Shown in pieces: positions 50,406 to 59,500 of a DNA stretch of 64,000 bases. The position numbers and the translations under genes are program-made. Below the pieces are notes generated by a model. That model did no database searches, was not told the DNA's origin, and was given only the letters and a program-made list of their open reading frames with translations. Every line of letters begins with the position of its first letter. Within the stretch, counting starts at the first letter, position 1. This DNA is from JACPNO01 sp963825405 (GTDB lineage: Bacteria; Acidobacteriota; Terriglobia; Bryobacterales; Bryobacteraceae), in contig CAWGTB010000001.1 in NCBI GenBank assembly GCA_963825405.1, positions 700,863 through 764,862 on the forward strand, written 5' to 3'.

Positions 50406-51199
50406 GCGGTCAGCTCTCCTCGGATCTTGGCTAGGCGCGTGCGCGTGTCCGTTGGGGACAAAGCGCACCCCGTGATCATCTTAAGCGCTGTGCTGATCTC
50501 GGCCACGTCCTTAGGGTCATCGAGCACCCGGCCTGCGCCCCAGCCTTCCAGGTAGGCGACGGGCGGCTCGTCCTCGAACTCGAACAGCACCGCCGGCCCG
50601 TTATGCGAGGGCGCGTCGGTGGCGGTAAACGGCAAGACCTGCAGAACGATACTGGGCTGATCCGACACGTCCAGCAGATGGTCAAGCTGGGCGACGGTAA
50701 CCGGGACCGACCCGACCACCTGGCGCAGCGCTCCCTCGCCGATCACGGTCCACAGCCGTGGCGGGTCGTCGCCGCTCAGGATGTCCTGGCGCTCCATTCG
50801 CGCGTCAACGTCCGCCTCGATGACCTCCATGGTGGCGTACGGCTTGCCCGCGCGGAACGTCGCGCGGGCGTAGTCGCGGGTCTGGTGCAGGCCCGGCACC
50901 GCCCGTTGCTCGAACTGCGTGATCGTCGCGGCCTTGTTCTCGTACACCACCCGGGGGCCGAAGAACGCGGGGTACGGTTCCGCGATCACGTCCTCGTAGA
51001 CGCGGGCGAATACCTTCGGCGTGCGGAATACCTCGTCGAAGGTCTTCGGGTGGTGGCGCTGCGGGCGGCGCTCGGCTCGCTCCAGCTTTTCCAGCAGAGA
51101 TTCTGACAGCTGGAGCCGTTGCGCGGCATATGCCCTGGTCCAGCCGTTCTGGTCACGGTAGCCGCGCAAGAGGTCAGCGAAGATCTTTCTAGCGGTCAT
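50402..51199 (-). CDS. XRE-family regulator with DUF5753
   Basis: Unbroken, 265 residues. The helix-turn-helix is residues 5-60 (RGYRDQNGWTRAYAAQRLQL, SESLLEKLERAERRP). The C-terminal DUF5753 sensor region has ATITQFEQRAVPGLHQTRDY, VDARMERQDILSGDDPPRLW, VIGEGALRQVVGSVPVTVAQ and VLQVLPFTA. I chose the ATG at 51199; the longer frame to 51301 lacks family sequence. With DUF397 downstream and a HATPase gene divergent at 51432, the set has the content of WhiJ/AbaA-type developmental loci of sporulating actinobacteria. Confidence 0.88.
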   Translation of the reverse strand: MTARKIFADLLRGYRDQNGWTRAYAAQRLQLSESLLEKLERAERRPQRHHPKTFDEVFRTPKVFARVYEDVIAEPYPAFFGPRVVYENKAATITQFEQRAVPGLHQTRDYARATFRAGKPYATMEVIEADVDARMERQDILSGDDPPRLWTVIGEGALRQVVGSVPVTVAQLDHLLDVSDQPSIVLQVLPFTATDAPSHNGPAVLFEFEDEPPVAYLEGWGAGRVLDDPKDVAEISTALKMITGCALSPTDTRTRLAKIRGELTA

Positions 51200-51431
51200 A
51201 TATCGGATAGTAGGCGGCAGGCATTCATGATCACCAGTCGCACAACCTAATCCGTGAGGCACACAGCCGCGGTCATCGATCGCGTCCCATCCGTACTTCA
51301 CGACTGTGCGCCGCGAAAACGCCCTAACCGGTCACGTGCGAAGCCATCATGGTCGGGCGGCCTCCCGCTTGCTCCCCTGCTTCGGCGGGAGGCCGGCCAG
51401 GTCATTCTGCCGCCTCCCAAGGGGAACTGTC

Positions 51432-51932
51432 GTGAACGCCAGAAGCACGCGCGCCGTGACAACACCAGTCATGCACCCTCAACCGCTCCCTCAGCCGTCA
51501 TCACCCGATATGCGGCTGCTGGATAGCCTTCCGCATCGCGATTACCTGGAGACGGGCGCGGACGATACCGCGCCCCGTGCCGCGCGCCGCCGGATCGCGC
51601 GTCGGCTGCCGGAATGGTCGCTGCCGCAATTCGAGACCGTGGCCGCGCTTATCGCCAGCGAACTGCTGACCAATTCCGTGGTCGCCACGGCCGGCGTGCG
51701 GTGGACGGCGCAGGTGCCGCCGGTCCGGTTGTGGCTGCGTGGCGGTCCCGGCATCGTGGCCCTGCTGGCCTGGGACGCGACCGTCACCGCGCCGGTCCCG
51801 CGCGCCGCCGGGGACGAAGAGGAGAGCGGGCGGGGCCTGGCGATCGTCGCCGCGCTGAGCGCCGACCGCGGGTTCTACTACCCGGCGCGCTGCCCCGGAA
51901 AGGTCACCTGGGCGGTTATCGACACCCCGTGA
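51432..51932 (+). CDS. RsbW/SpoIIAB-like HATPase
   Basis: Unbroken, 166 residues from the GTG at 51432 (AAGGGG upstream). It has the anti-sigma-factor-type ATPase layout: N-box ETVAALIASELLTNSVVA, strands VRLWLRGGPGIVALLAWDA, and G-box DEEESGRGLAIVAALSADRG, ending GKVTWAVID. Proteins of this type in WhiJ/AbaA clusters may bind sigma or anti-sigma partners. No sigma factor gene lies next to it. It is divergent from the XRE gene across 232 bases. Confidence 0.82.
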   Translation: MNARSTRAVTTPVMHPQPLPQPSSPDMRLLDSLPHRDYLETGADDTAPRAARRRIARRLPEWSLPQFETVAALIASELLTNSVVATAGVRWTAQVPPVRLWLRGGPGIVALLAWDATVTAPVPRAAGDEEESGRGLAIVAALSADRGFYYPARCPGKVTWAVIDTP

Positions 51933-51984
51933 CGCCCTTTCCTTCATATTCCAGCTACCGGAACCATTCCTAGAAAGGCGATGA

Positions 51985-52256
51985 CATGAGCTCGTGCGCA
52001 ATGTTCGTGCGGCTTCATGGAGCTTGCCGACGAGACGATGACCGACCACTTGCTTCAGGCATTCTCGCGGGAGGATGGCATCGGGAGCGACGGCCAGGCG
52101 CACGAGGAGGGCAAGCCGCTGACCTGCCTATGCGGGCTGGTAGGCGCTGACAGCAGGGAACTGGATGCGCATTTCCTTGCGGTTTTCGCGCCACCGGATG
52201 CCATTGGCCGCGACGGTAAGAAGCACGCCCTGGCGGCGGCCCGCGATGGGGACTGA
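51985..52256 (+). CDS. Small protein with duplicated CxCG half-site (one frame break)
   Basis: The ATG at 51985 has AGAAAGG upstream and begins SSCA. Restoring one base near 52000 continues QCSCGFMELADETMTDHLLQ. The body contains two similar units of about 40 residues. Unit 1: CSCGF, H-LL-AF, DGIGSDGQAH. Unit 2: CLCGL, HFLAVF, DAIGRDGKKH. Each has two Cys and two His spaced for one zinc site. The family is not recognised. Its position 52 bases after the HATPase on the same strand suggests cotranscription. Confidence 0.5.
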
Positions 52257-52326
52257 CCCCCAATTGCGGCCTGCCGCGATGATGCCATCGCGGGCCGGGG
52301 TGCTCTCCCTGAGCGGGCGATTCTGG

Positions 52327-54056
52327 TCAGCGTCGCTTGCCCAGAGATCCGAGGAAGCCTTTGGCGGCAGCGAGTTTCTCGCTTGCCTGACGGCGCAGCT
52401 CGTCGGCGGCGGCCGCTGCGGCCTTGGCCGCGATCCGGGACGGGTCCGGGGGGCCGGGGGCGGACTCGGCGTCGACGACCCGCAGTCCTGGCGGTACTGA
52501 GTAGACGATGTCGTTAAGGGCGCCCTCGGAAGCACGGGTGACGTCCCGCAGTTCGTACCGGCAGGCCGGCTTCGGGCCGCTGTAGCAGGTAAGCCGGATG
52601 AGGCGGCCGGTCTGCGCGTCCGCCACCGCCACCGCGGGAAGACCGGGCCACAGCAACTGTGATTGCGCGCGCCCTCCCCGCACCGACAGCCGGAACGCCG
52701 CCCTGCCGTCAAAGGTGACCGGCTCGCCGCCAGTCAGCTCGCACCCCAGTAGCCAGGACGCGTCCGCCAGGTAAGCGAGCTCAGCCGGCGCGGGGCGCGG
52801 GTCACCGACGCTTACCCGGTCCTCGTGCACCTCCCAGTACCGCTCGCCGTCGCAGGCGGTGAGCGACGGGCCGGAGCGCTTGCCCTCCGGGGAGGGCCCG
52901 GCGGCCAGGCCGGCTCGATCCGGTACCTCTGCCACCCGTCCATCCGGACCTTGCTCGCCGTATGGCTATTGCGCGGATCGCGGGCCAGCGCGTCAAGGAG
53001 GTAGCCGACACCGCCGAGCCCGGTCTTGCGCGCCGATTCCGGGACGCTGGCCAGCATCGCGCCGCCATCCACCCAGAGGTGCGCCGTGCCGGTGAACGTC
53101 GGGATGTCGCCAGCGCTGCGGTAGAGCAGGTACAGCAGTTCGTCGCTGACCGGTGCCCCGTCCCCGGCAGGGCCGGGTGGCGGATCATCGTCAGGCATCG
53201 GCTCGCCAGTGCCCTCCTCGTACCGGAAAAGCCAGCTCACGGGCGTGTACCGGATCGCCGCGCCGAGCCCGCCGGCCGCCAGCCCGGCGACGGTCTTGAC
53301 CGGCCCGAGAGGCACGCCGAACGGGGCTGCCTCGGAGATGGCGAAAAGGTTGGAGGCCGGCTGCCGCCCCGTTCCCTTGGCCTTGGTCACGTGACTGCCC
53401 GGAGGTGGGCCGAACGTCTCCGCATCGGCGACCACGCCCACCTCTAGGTGCCGGAACTCAAGCGCGCTGGCCCACCCTTTGGCACCGTCAGCGCCGCCGG
53501 ATTGCTTGCAGCGCAGCAGGATGCCAAGCTCCGCGTCGATGACAACCTCGACGCGCCCGCCGTCACCCGGGCCGCGAGTCACCTCGAGAATGGCGAAGCG
53601 CCCAGGCGTCCTCGTGAGCGGGTCGCGCGCCGTCCCGGCCACCCGGATGCCCGGCCGCCCGCATGCCATCCACGGGCCCAGGACTTCGAGGTCATAGCTG
53701 GTGAGCAGCCACGACGGGCACAACAGCGTCGCGAACGGCGGAATGCTGGTGCCTTTCCAGCTCATCTCACCGCCAGGCGGCGGGTCCGCGAGCCACTGCC
53801 AGACCCGCTCGCCATCGCAGCCGATCACCAGTTCCCCGTCGTCGCGGCGGAATCGCCTGCCGGGCGCGACGTGCAGGGTGACCGGCGGGCCAGTCGTCGC
53901 TGTCGCTCCGCCATGTCCGCTGACCTTGCCGGCCAGCGACAGCCGCGTCCAGTCCGCCCGGTACAGCAGCGCCACCACGCCCGCCAGGTCAGGCAAGTCA
54001 GGCAGGGCCAGTCCGCCATCCGGCGCTCCCATCGCATGGATCAGGTAATGCTCCAC
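52327..54056 (-). CDS. Tandem LolA/RseB-like protein (one frame break)
   Basis: About 577 residues made of two similar halves. Half 1 starts GVVALLYRADWTRLSLAGKV and has LVIGCDGERVWQWL, YDLEVLGPWMACGRPGIRVA, VEVVIDAELGILLRCKQ. Half 2 starts ELLYLLYRSAGDIPTFTGTA and has LTACDGERYWEVHEDRVSV, LLGCELTGGEPVTFDGRAAF, AVADAQTGRLIRLTCYSG. Repeated DGER-W and D-x-x-x-G-x-L-x-R strands resemble the LolA/RseB half-barrel that binds lipid chains. The break is near 52905. No signal peptide is evident from the GTG at 54056 or the ATG at 54032, so it may be cytosolic. The function is unknown. The C-terminus is an Ala/Lys helix. Confidence 0.5.
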
Positions 54057-54211
54057 GCAACGAACAACGCGACGGCGACGCGCAAGGTGCCGCCGCCGCG
54101 GCGATGAGCCACAGTGGCTGGCGGAGATCGCGGGCCGTGCAGCCGCCGCCGTCATTCCCCTGCTGGGTTACCCTGAATCGCGTAGGCGGGGGGCTGGAAG
54201 CGAGGATCAGC

Positions 54212-54430
54212 ATGCCCATTTGGCGTCGTCGCGCGAAGGAACCCACCACTCCGGCGAATCCCGCCCCGGCAAGCCCCCCAGAATCAGCCGCACCGCCTGT
54301 CGGCGCTCCATCGCGTGCCGTGGTGCGGCGCCTGGTCGACATCTGCATTGTCTTTGACACCACCGGGTCGATGAGCGGCAAGATCAGGGGCCTGATCGAC
54401 AGCATGGCCGGCTTCGTCGACCGACGGTGA
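54212..54430 (+). pseudogene. Truncated VWA-domain protein
   Basis: The ATG at 54212 (GCGAGGA upstream) begins a 72-residue frame: basic, Pro-rich leader, then the start of a VWA domain, LVDICIVFDTTGSMSGKIRG, with the MIDAS residues Asp-x-Thr-x-Ser, and LIDSMAGFVDRR, then TGA. A VWA domain needs about 180 residues. No other frame downstream continues the fold, so the gene is cut short by deletion or rearrangement rather than by one indel. Confidence 0.55.
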
Positions 54431-54860
54431 GTCACGTTAGTCACGGCAGCCCCTCCTGCTCGCTTCCCCCGCGAGCCGGTCGTATTCCTGGCCGAATTCA
54501 GGCTGAAAAGCGACAGGGTTACGGGTAAAGCGAAATCCTGATGCTGGTGGGGCAGGAAGGTCCGGAGCGAGCCAGGGTCGGCGGGAACCGGTGACTGGCT
54601 GGCGGCTTGCCCGCAGCCACGCCGAGAGTGATCAAGCGGGCAAGACCTCAGGACTCCAATCCCTGTGGCGTGGGTCCCGAGTCCCGTGGGCCCGAGTCCT
54701 GTGGGCCCGTCTGTGGGCCCGAGTCCGTGGTCCCGAGTCCTGGCCGAGTCTGTGGTCCCGAGTCCCGTGGGTCCCGAGTGGCCTGGCCCTGGGCTTGCGC
54801 CGAGCGGGTTGCGCTGTCTGTCACGTTGCGCGGCTCGCGCCGAAGCAAGATGCTGGTTGC
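54431..54860. other. Non-coding gap with 12-15-bp tandem repeats
   Basis: No gene is supported. From 54670 to 54780 there are about eight degenerate copies of GTGGGTCCCGAGTCC. The stretch before it (54540-54640) has several self-complementary pieces, including GGCTGGCGG facing CCCGCAGCC, so a structured RNA cannot be excluded; it does not match a known riboswitch well enough to call. Confidence 0.5.
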
Positions 54861-55644
54861 ATGGACAAGGTTGTAGCGAACGCCGCGGCGGCCATCGCTG
54901 ACATCCCGGACGGCGCCACGCTTGCCGTGGGCGGGTTCGGGCTGTGCGGGATTCCCTCGGTGCTGATCCAGGCGGTGCTCGACGCCGGGACGAGCGAGCT
55001 TGAGGTGGTCTCGAACAACGCCGGGGTCGACGGGTGGGGGCTGGGCCTGCTGCTCGGGGCGCACCGGCTTCGGCGGATGGTCGCCTCGTACGTAGGGGAG
55101 AACAAGGAGTTCGCCCGGCAGTACCTGGCGGGCGAGCTTGAGGTCGAAGCTCACCCCGCAGGGCACGCTGGCTGAACGGATGCGCGCCGGCGGATCGGGC
55201 ATCGCGGCGTTCTACACGCGCACCGGGGTAGGGACCCAGATAGCCGAGGGCGGCCTGCCGTGGCGCTACGACTCGGCGGGCAACGTCGCCGTCGCCTCGC
55301 CGCCCAAGCCCACGCAGCTGTTCGACGGGGTCGAGTACGTTCTCGAGCGCGCCATCGTGGCCGACTTCGGCCTGGTGCGAGCGTGGAAGGGAGACCGGCA
55401 CGGGAACCTGGTCTTCGCCGCGGCCGCGCGCAACTTCAACCCGGTGGCGGCGATGTGCGGGCGAGTGAGCATCGCCGAGGTGGAGCACCTCGTCGAGCCG
55501 GGCGAGATCGATCCCAACGACGTGCACTGCCCGGGCGTATACGTGCAGCGCGTTGTCGCCCTGACTCCAGAGCAGGCCGCGGACAAGCGGATCGAGAGGC
55601 GCACCACGCGCGCCCCGAAGCCAGCGGAAGGACGAGGCGAATGA
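54861..55644 (+). CDS. 3-oxoacid CoA-transferase subunit A (one frame break)
   Basis: About 261 residues. CoA-binding and fold blocks: DIPDGATLAVGGFGLCGIPS, VLIQAVLDAGTSELEVVSNN, MVASYVGENKEFARQYLAGE, GGSGIAAFYTRTGVGTQIAE, DFGLVRAWKGDRHGNLVF and NFNPVAAMCG. The frame shifts near 55145. With subunit B, which starts 4 bases inside its end (ATGA), it exchanges CoA between succinyl-CoA and a 3-oxoacid such as acetoacetate. The best match in general pattern is SCOT (ScoA), but a 3-oxoadipate transferase cannot be excluded. Confidence 0.87.
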
Positions 55645-56303
55645 GCTGGACACGAGAGCAGATGGCGGCGCGCGCCGCGGCGGAGTTGTCCGACGGCGAC
55701 TACGTCAACCTGGGGATCGGGCGCCCGACGCTGGTGCCCAACTACGTGCCGGATGGCGTGGACCTGGTCCTGCAGTCGGAGAACGGAATCCTTGGCGTGG
55801 GGCCCTACCCGGAGGACTCACAGGTAGACCCAGACCTGATCAACGCAGGGAAGGAGACCGTCACCGTGCTGCGCGGGGCGTCGTTCTTCGACTCGGCGAC
55901 CAGCTTCGGGATGATCCGGAGCGGGAAGATCGACGCCGCCATCCTCGGGGCCATGCAGGTCTCCCGGCAGGGAGACATCGCCAACTGGATGATCCCCGGG
56001 AAGATGGTCAAGGGCATGGGTGGCGCCATGGACCTTGTGCATGGCGCGAAGAAGGTCATCGTGCTGATGGAGCACGTCGCCAAGGACGGGTCGTTCAAGA
56101 TCGTCGACGAGTGCTCCTTGCCCTACACGGGGAAGGGCGTCGTGCAGCGGATCATCACCGACTTGTGCGTCCTCGACGTCACCGGTGATGGCCTCGTCCT
56201 CACCGAGCTCGCGCCCGGCGTCGACGAGGACGAGGTCCGCGCGAAGACCCAGCCGCCAGTCCGGAATGCTAGTTATTTCTCAGCAGGTCTCGGGGCAGAC
56301 TAG
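55641..56303 (+). CDS. 3-oxoacid CoA-transferase subunit B
   Basis: Intact, 220 residues. It carries the catalytic glutamate in LVLQSENGILGVGPYPEDSQ, which forms the glutamyl-CoA thioester. Other blocks are DGDYVNLGIGRPTLVPNYVP, FDSATSFGMIRSGKIDAAIL, GAMQVSRQGDIANWMIPGKM and KKVIVLMEHVAKDGSFKIVD. It ends the CoA-transferase pair. A short hairpin (GCCGCC with GGCGGC) lies about 110 bases downstream. Confidence 0.92.
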   Translation: MSWTREQMAARAAAELSDGDYVNLGIGRPTLVPNYVPDGVDLVLQSENGILGVGPYPEDSQVDPDLINAGKETVTVLRGASFFDSATSFGMIRSGKIDAAILGAMQVSRQGDIANWMIPGKMVKGMGGAMDLVHGAKKVIVLMEHVAKDGSFKIVDECSLPYTGKGVVQRIITDLCVLDVTGDGLVLTELAPGVDEDEVRAKTQPPVRNASYFSAGLGAD

Positions 56304-56456
56304 CCTGTCATGACGGGAGGGCATACAGGCGCGCGGTGCCGGTGCACACAGTACTCGCCGCCACAGCGCGCCCGTACTCGCAGTGATCACATACTCACAT
56401 TAAGCAGTCGCCGCCGAGAGGCGGCGGCTGCCGCATGCGCGTGCGCTTCGAGGCAA

Positions 56457-56504
56457 TGTCGCCGAAGCACGGTGTCGCCAAAGCACGGTGTCGCCGAGGC
56501 AGGG
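56457..56504. repeat. Three tandem 16-bp repeats before gdh
   Basis: TGTCGCCGAAGCACGG, TGTCGCCAAAGCACGG and TGTCGCCGAGGCAGGG follow head to tail in the leader of the glutamate dehydrogenase gene. They end 34 bases before its start and could be regulatory or neutral. Confidence 0.65.
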
Positions 56505-56537
56505 CGCAACTCGCCAAGGACAAGGAGTGGATCGGCG

Positions 56538-59500
56538 ATGCCGGCAGTGTCGGACAAACGGGTGTCGGACGAGGCGGAACGCGAAGCACTGCTCGACGGT
56601 GCGGCGAAGTCGTGGGCGGAGGTGGCGGCGCAGCCCGGCGGCTCCGGCGCCCTGCCTTCCGGAGCGCTGCCTGCCGGAGCTGCAGCCTGCTGGGGCGCTG
56701 CCGGCCGGAGCTCAGCCTGCTGGAGCGCAGCCTGGGGGAGCTCAGCCTGCCGGGGTCCTGGGCGTTGATGACGTGCCCGGGTTCCTGCGCGAGTACTACC
56801 GGCTGGTGGCAACGGAGGACCTGGCGCCCGCCGGGCCGGGACTGGCAGCCGCCGTGGCGGCACGGCACGTGGCGCTCGGGGCATGCCGTCCGCAGGGCCG
56901 GGCCGTCGTCAGCGTCGCGAAGGCCGATGACGAGGCCGCCATCACGGACGTGAGCACCGTGGTCGACATCGTCACCGACGACATGCCCTACCTGGTCGAC
57001 TCCGTCACGATGGAGCTGAACCGGCACTCGGCCGACGTCAAGCTGATCGTGCATCCGCTGCTGACCGTCCGCCGGGACGTGGCCGGGGTGGCGCACGGCA
57101 TCGCCGGCATGGATCCCGGCATCGCGGGTGCCGGGGGCCTGCCCGGTGACGCTGCCGCCGCCGGGACCGTGCCCGAGTCCTGGATCCACGTTGAGGCCAC
57201 CAACGTGGCCGACGAACCGCGGCTGGAAGCCGATCTCCGCCGGGTGCTCGACGACCTGTCGGGTCGCGATGGAGGACCAGCGCCGGATGCGCGGTGCCGC
57301 CCGCGAGCTGGTCGCGACGCTCGCCGACGCGGCGCTGACCGCCACGTGGGGGCCTGAGGAGGCCGAGGCGGGCGAACTGCTGGCCTGGCTGTCGGCGGGC
57401 CACTTCACCTTCCTTGGCTACCGGGAGTACGACCTGCGCGGCGGATCCCTGCAGCCAGTTTCCGGAACGGGCCTTGGGCTGCTCCGGCACGACGGGCCAG
57501 ACTCGCACCTGGCGACCCCGCCCGGCGGGCTGCACCAGGAGCGGATGCCACGGCGGCTCGTGCTGGCCAAGTCGTCGCTGCGGTCCACTGTCTACCGGCC
57601 GAGCTACCTGGACTACGTCGCGGTGCGGAAGTTCGACGCCGCCGGCCAGGTCACGGGGGAGTACCGCTTCCTCGGGCTCTACACGCAGGCCGCCTACACG
57701 GAGTCGATCACCCGCATCCCGGTCCTGCGGCAGAAGCTCAACCGGGTGCTCGACGCGGCCGGGCTGCTCGCCGACAGCCACGACGGGAAGGAGCTCATCG
57801 AGATCCTGGAGGGCTACCCGCGCGAGGAGCTGTTCGAGATCTCCGCCGAGCAGCTCACCCCGATCGCGCTCGGCGTCCTCCGGCTCGGCGAGCGCAAGCA
57901 GGTGCGGCTGTTCCTGCGGCCCGACGCGTACGGGCGGTACATGTCGTGCCTGGTGTACCTGCCCCGGGACCGGTACACCACGCAGGTGCGGCTGCGTGCC
58001 CAGGAGATCTTGCGGGCGGCACTGGACGGGGCCTCGGTCGACTACAGCGCGATGGTCAGCAACTCCGCTCTCGCCCGGCTGCACGTCGTCGTCCACGGGC
58101 AGCCCGGCAAGCCGTTGCCCCCGCTCGACCAGGTAGACGCCGCCGGCCTGCAGGCGAAGATCGCGGCGGCCACCCGGTCCTGGGATGAGGACCTGATGGA
58201 GGAGGCCGAGCGCGTCCTTGGCAGTGCGCAGGCCGCGCGGATCGCCGAGCTCGGCAGCGCCGGCATCCCGGACACCTACAAGGCGGACGTGCCCGCCTGC
58301 GACGCCGTCACCGACCTCGTCACGGTCGGCCAGCTGAAGGGGTCTGGCCAGCCCTTCGCGCTGCACCTGTACCTGTCGGCCAAGGGGGACCAGCAGATAC
58401 GGCTGCGCATCTACCGGGCGGACGCCCCGATGACGCTGTCTGAAGTCCTGCCGCAACTCCAGCACATGGGGCTGGAGGTCGTCGACGAGCACCCGTACCA
58501 GTTCGGCGGCGCCACCGCCACGCCCGCCCGGGCGTTCTGGATCTACGACTTCGGCCTCCGGCGAGCCAGGTAGCGCCCGGTGAGACGACCCCGCGCCCCC
58601 GGCCGCTCGCGGCCGATCGTGAGACGGCCGCCGCGGAGTTCGAGTCGGCGATCACCGCGCTGTGGAACGGGCAGACCGAGGACGACGGGTTCAACGCGCT
58701 GGTCCTGGACGCCGGGCTGACCTGGCACCAGGTCGTGCTGCTGCGCGGCTACGCCCGCTACCTGCGGCAGGCGGGCCTCCGGTTCAGCCAGGACTACGTG
58801 CAGCGGGTGCTGCTCGCCAACCCCAGGATCACCCGGCTGCTGGTCCGGTTGTTCGAGGCCAGGTTCGACCCGGACAAGCAAGGCTCCGCGGACGAGGTGT
58901 GCACGGCGATCTCCGAGGAACTACGCGGCCTGCTCGACGAGGTCACCAGCCTCGACCACGACCGCATCCTGCGTGCCTACCTCGCCCTCGTCGAGGCGAC
59001 GCTGCGCACGAGCTACTACCAGCTGACGGACGGGGTGCCCGCGTCCTACCTCGTGCTCAAGCTCGCGACGGAGAACGTGGAGGTCGTCCCCGCGCCCCGG
59101 CCCAAGTTCGAGATCTTCGTGTACTCGCCCCGGCTGGAGGCGGTCCACCTGCGCTTTGGCCGCGTGGCGCGGGGGGGCCTGCGGTGGTCGGAGCGGCCCG
59201 AGGACTTCCGCACTGAGGTGCTCGGCCTGGTCAAGGCGCAAGACGTCAAGAACTCGGTCATCGTCCCGTCCGGTGCGAAGGGCGGCTTCGTCTGCAAGAG
59301 GCTGCCCGACCCGGCCGACCGCGAGGCGTACCAGGCCGAGATCCTCGCCTGCTACCAGACGTTCATCTCCGCCATGCTCGACATTACCGACAACATCGTC
59401 GGGGACGCGGTGCTGCCGCCGCCACGCGTGGTGCGCCGCGACAGCGACGACCCCTACCTGGTGGTCGCGGCCGACAAGGGCACCGCGTCGTTCTCCGACG

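Noticed and set aside
54540..54640. Cobalamin-riboswitch or SRP-RNA-like stretch
   Set aside because: GGGAACCGGTGAC and GCCCGCAGCCA resemble fragments of B12-box elements, but the order and paired arms do not fit, and the next genes are not B12-related.
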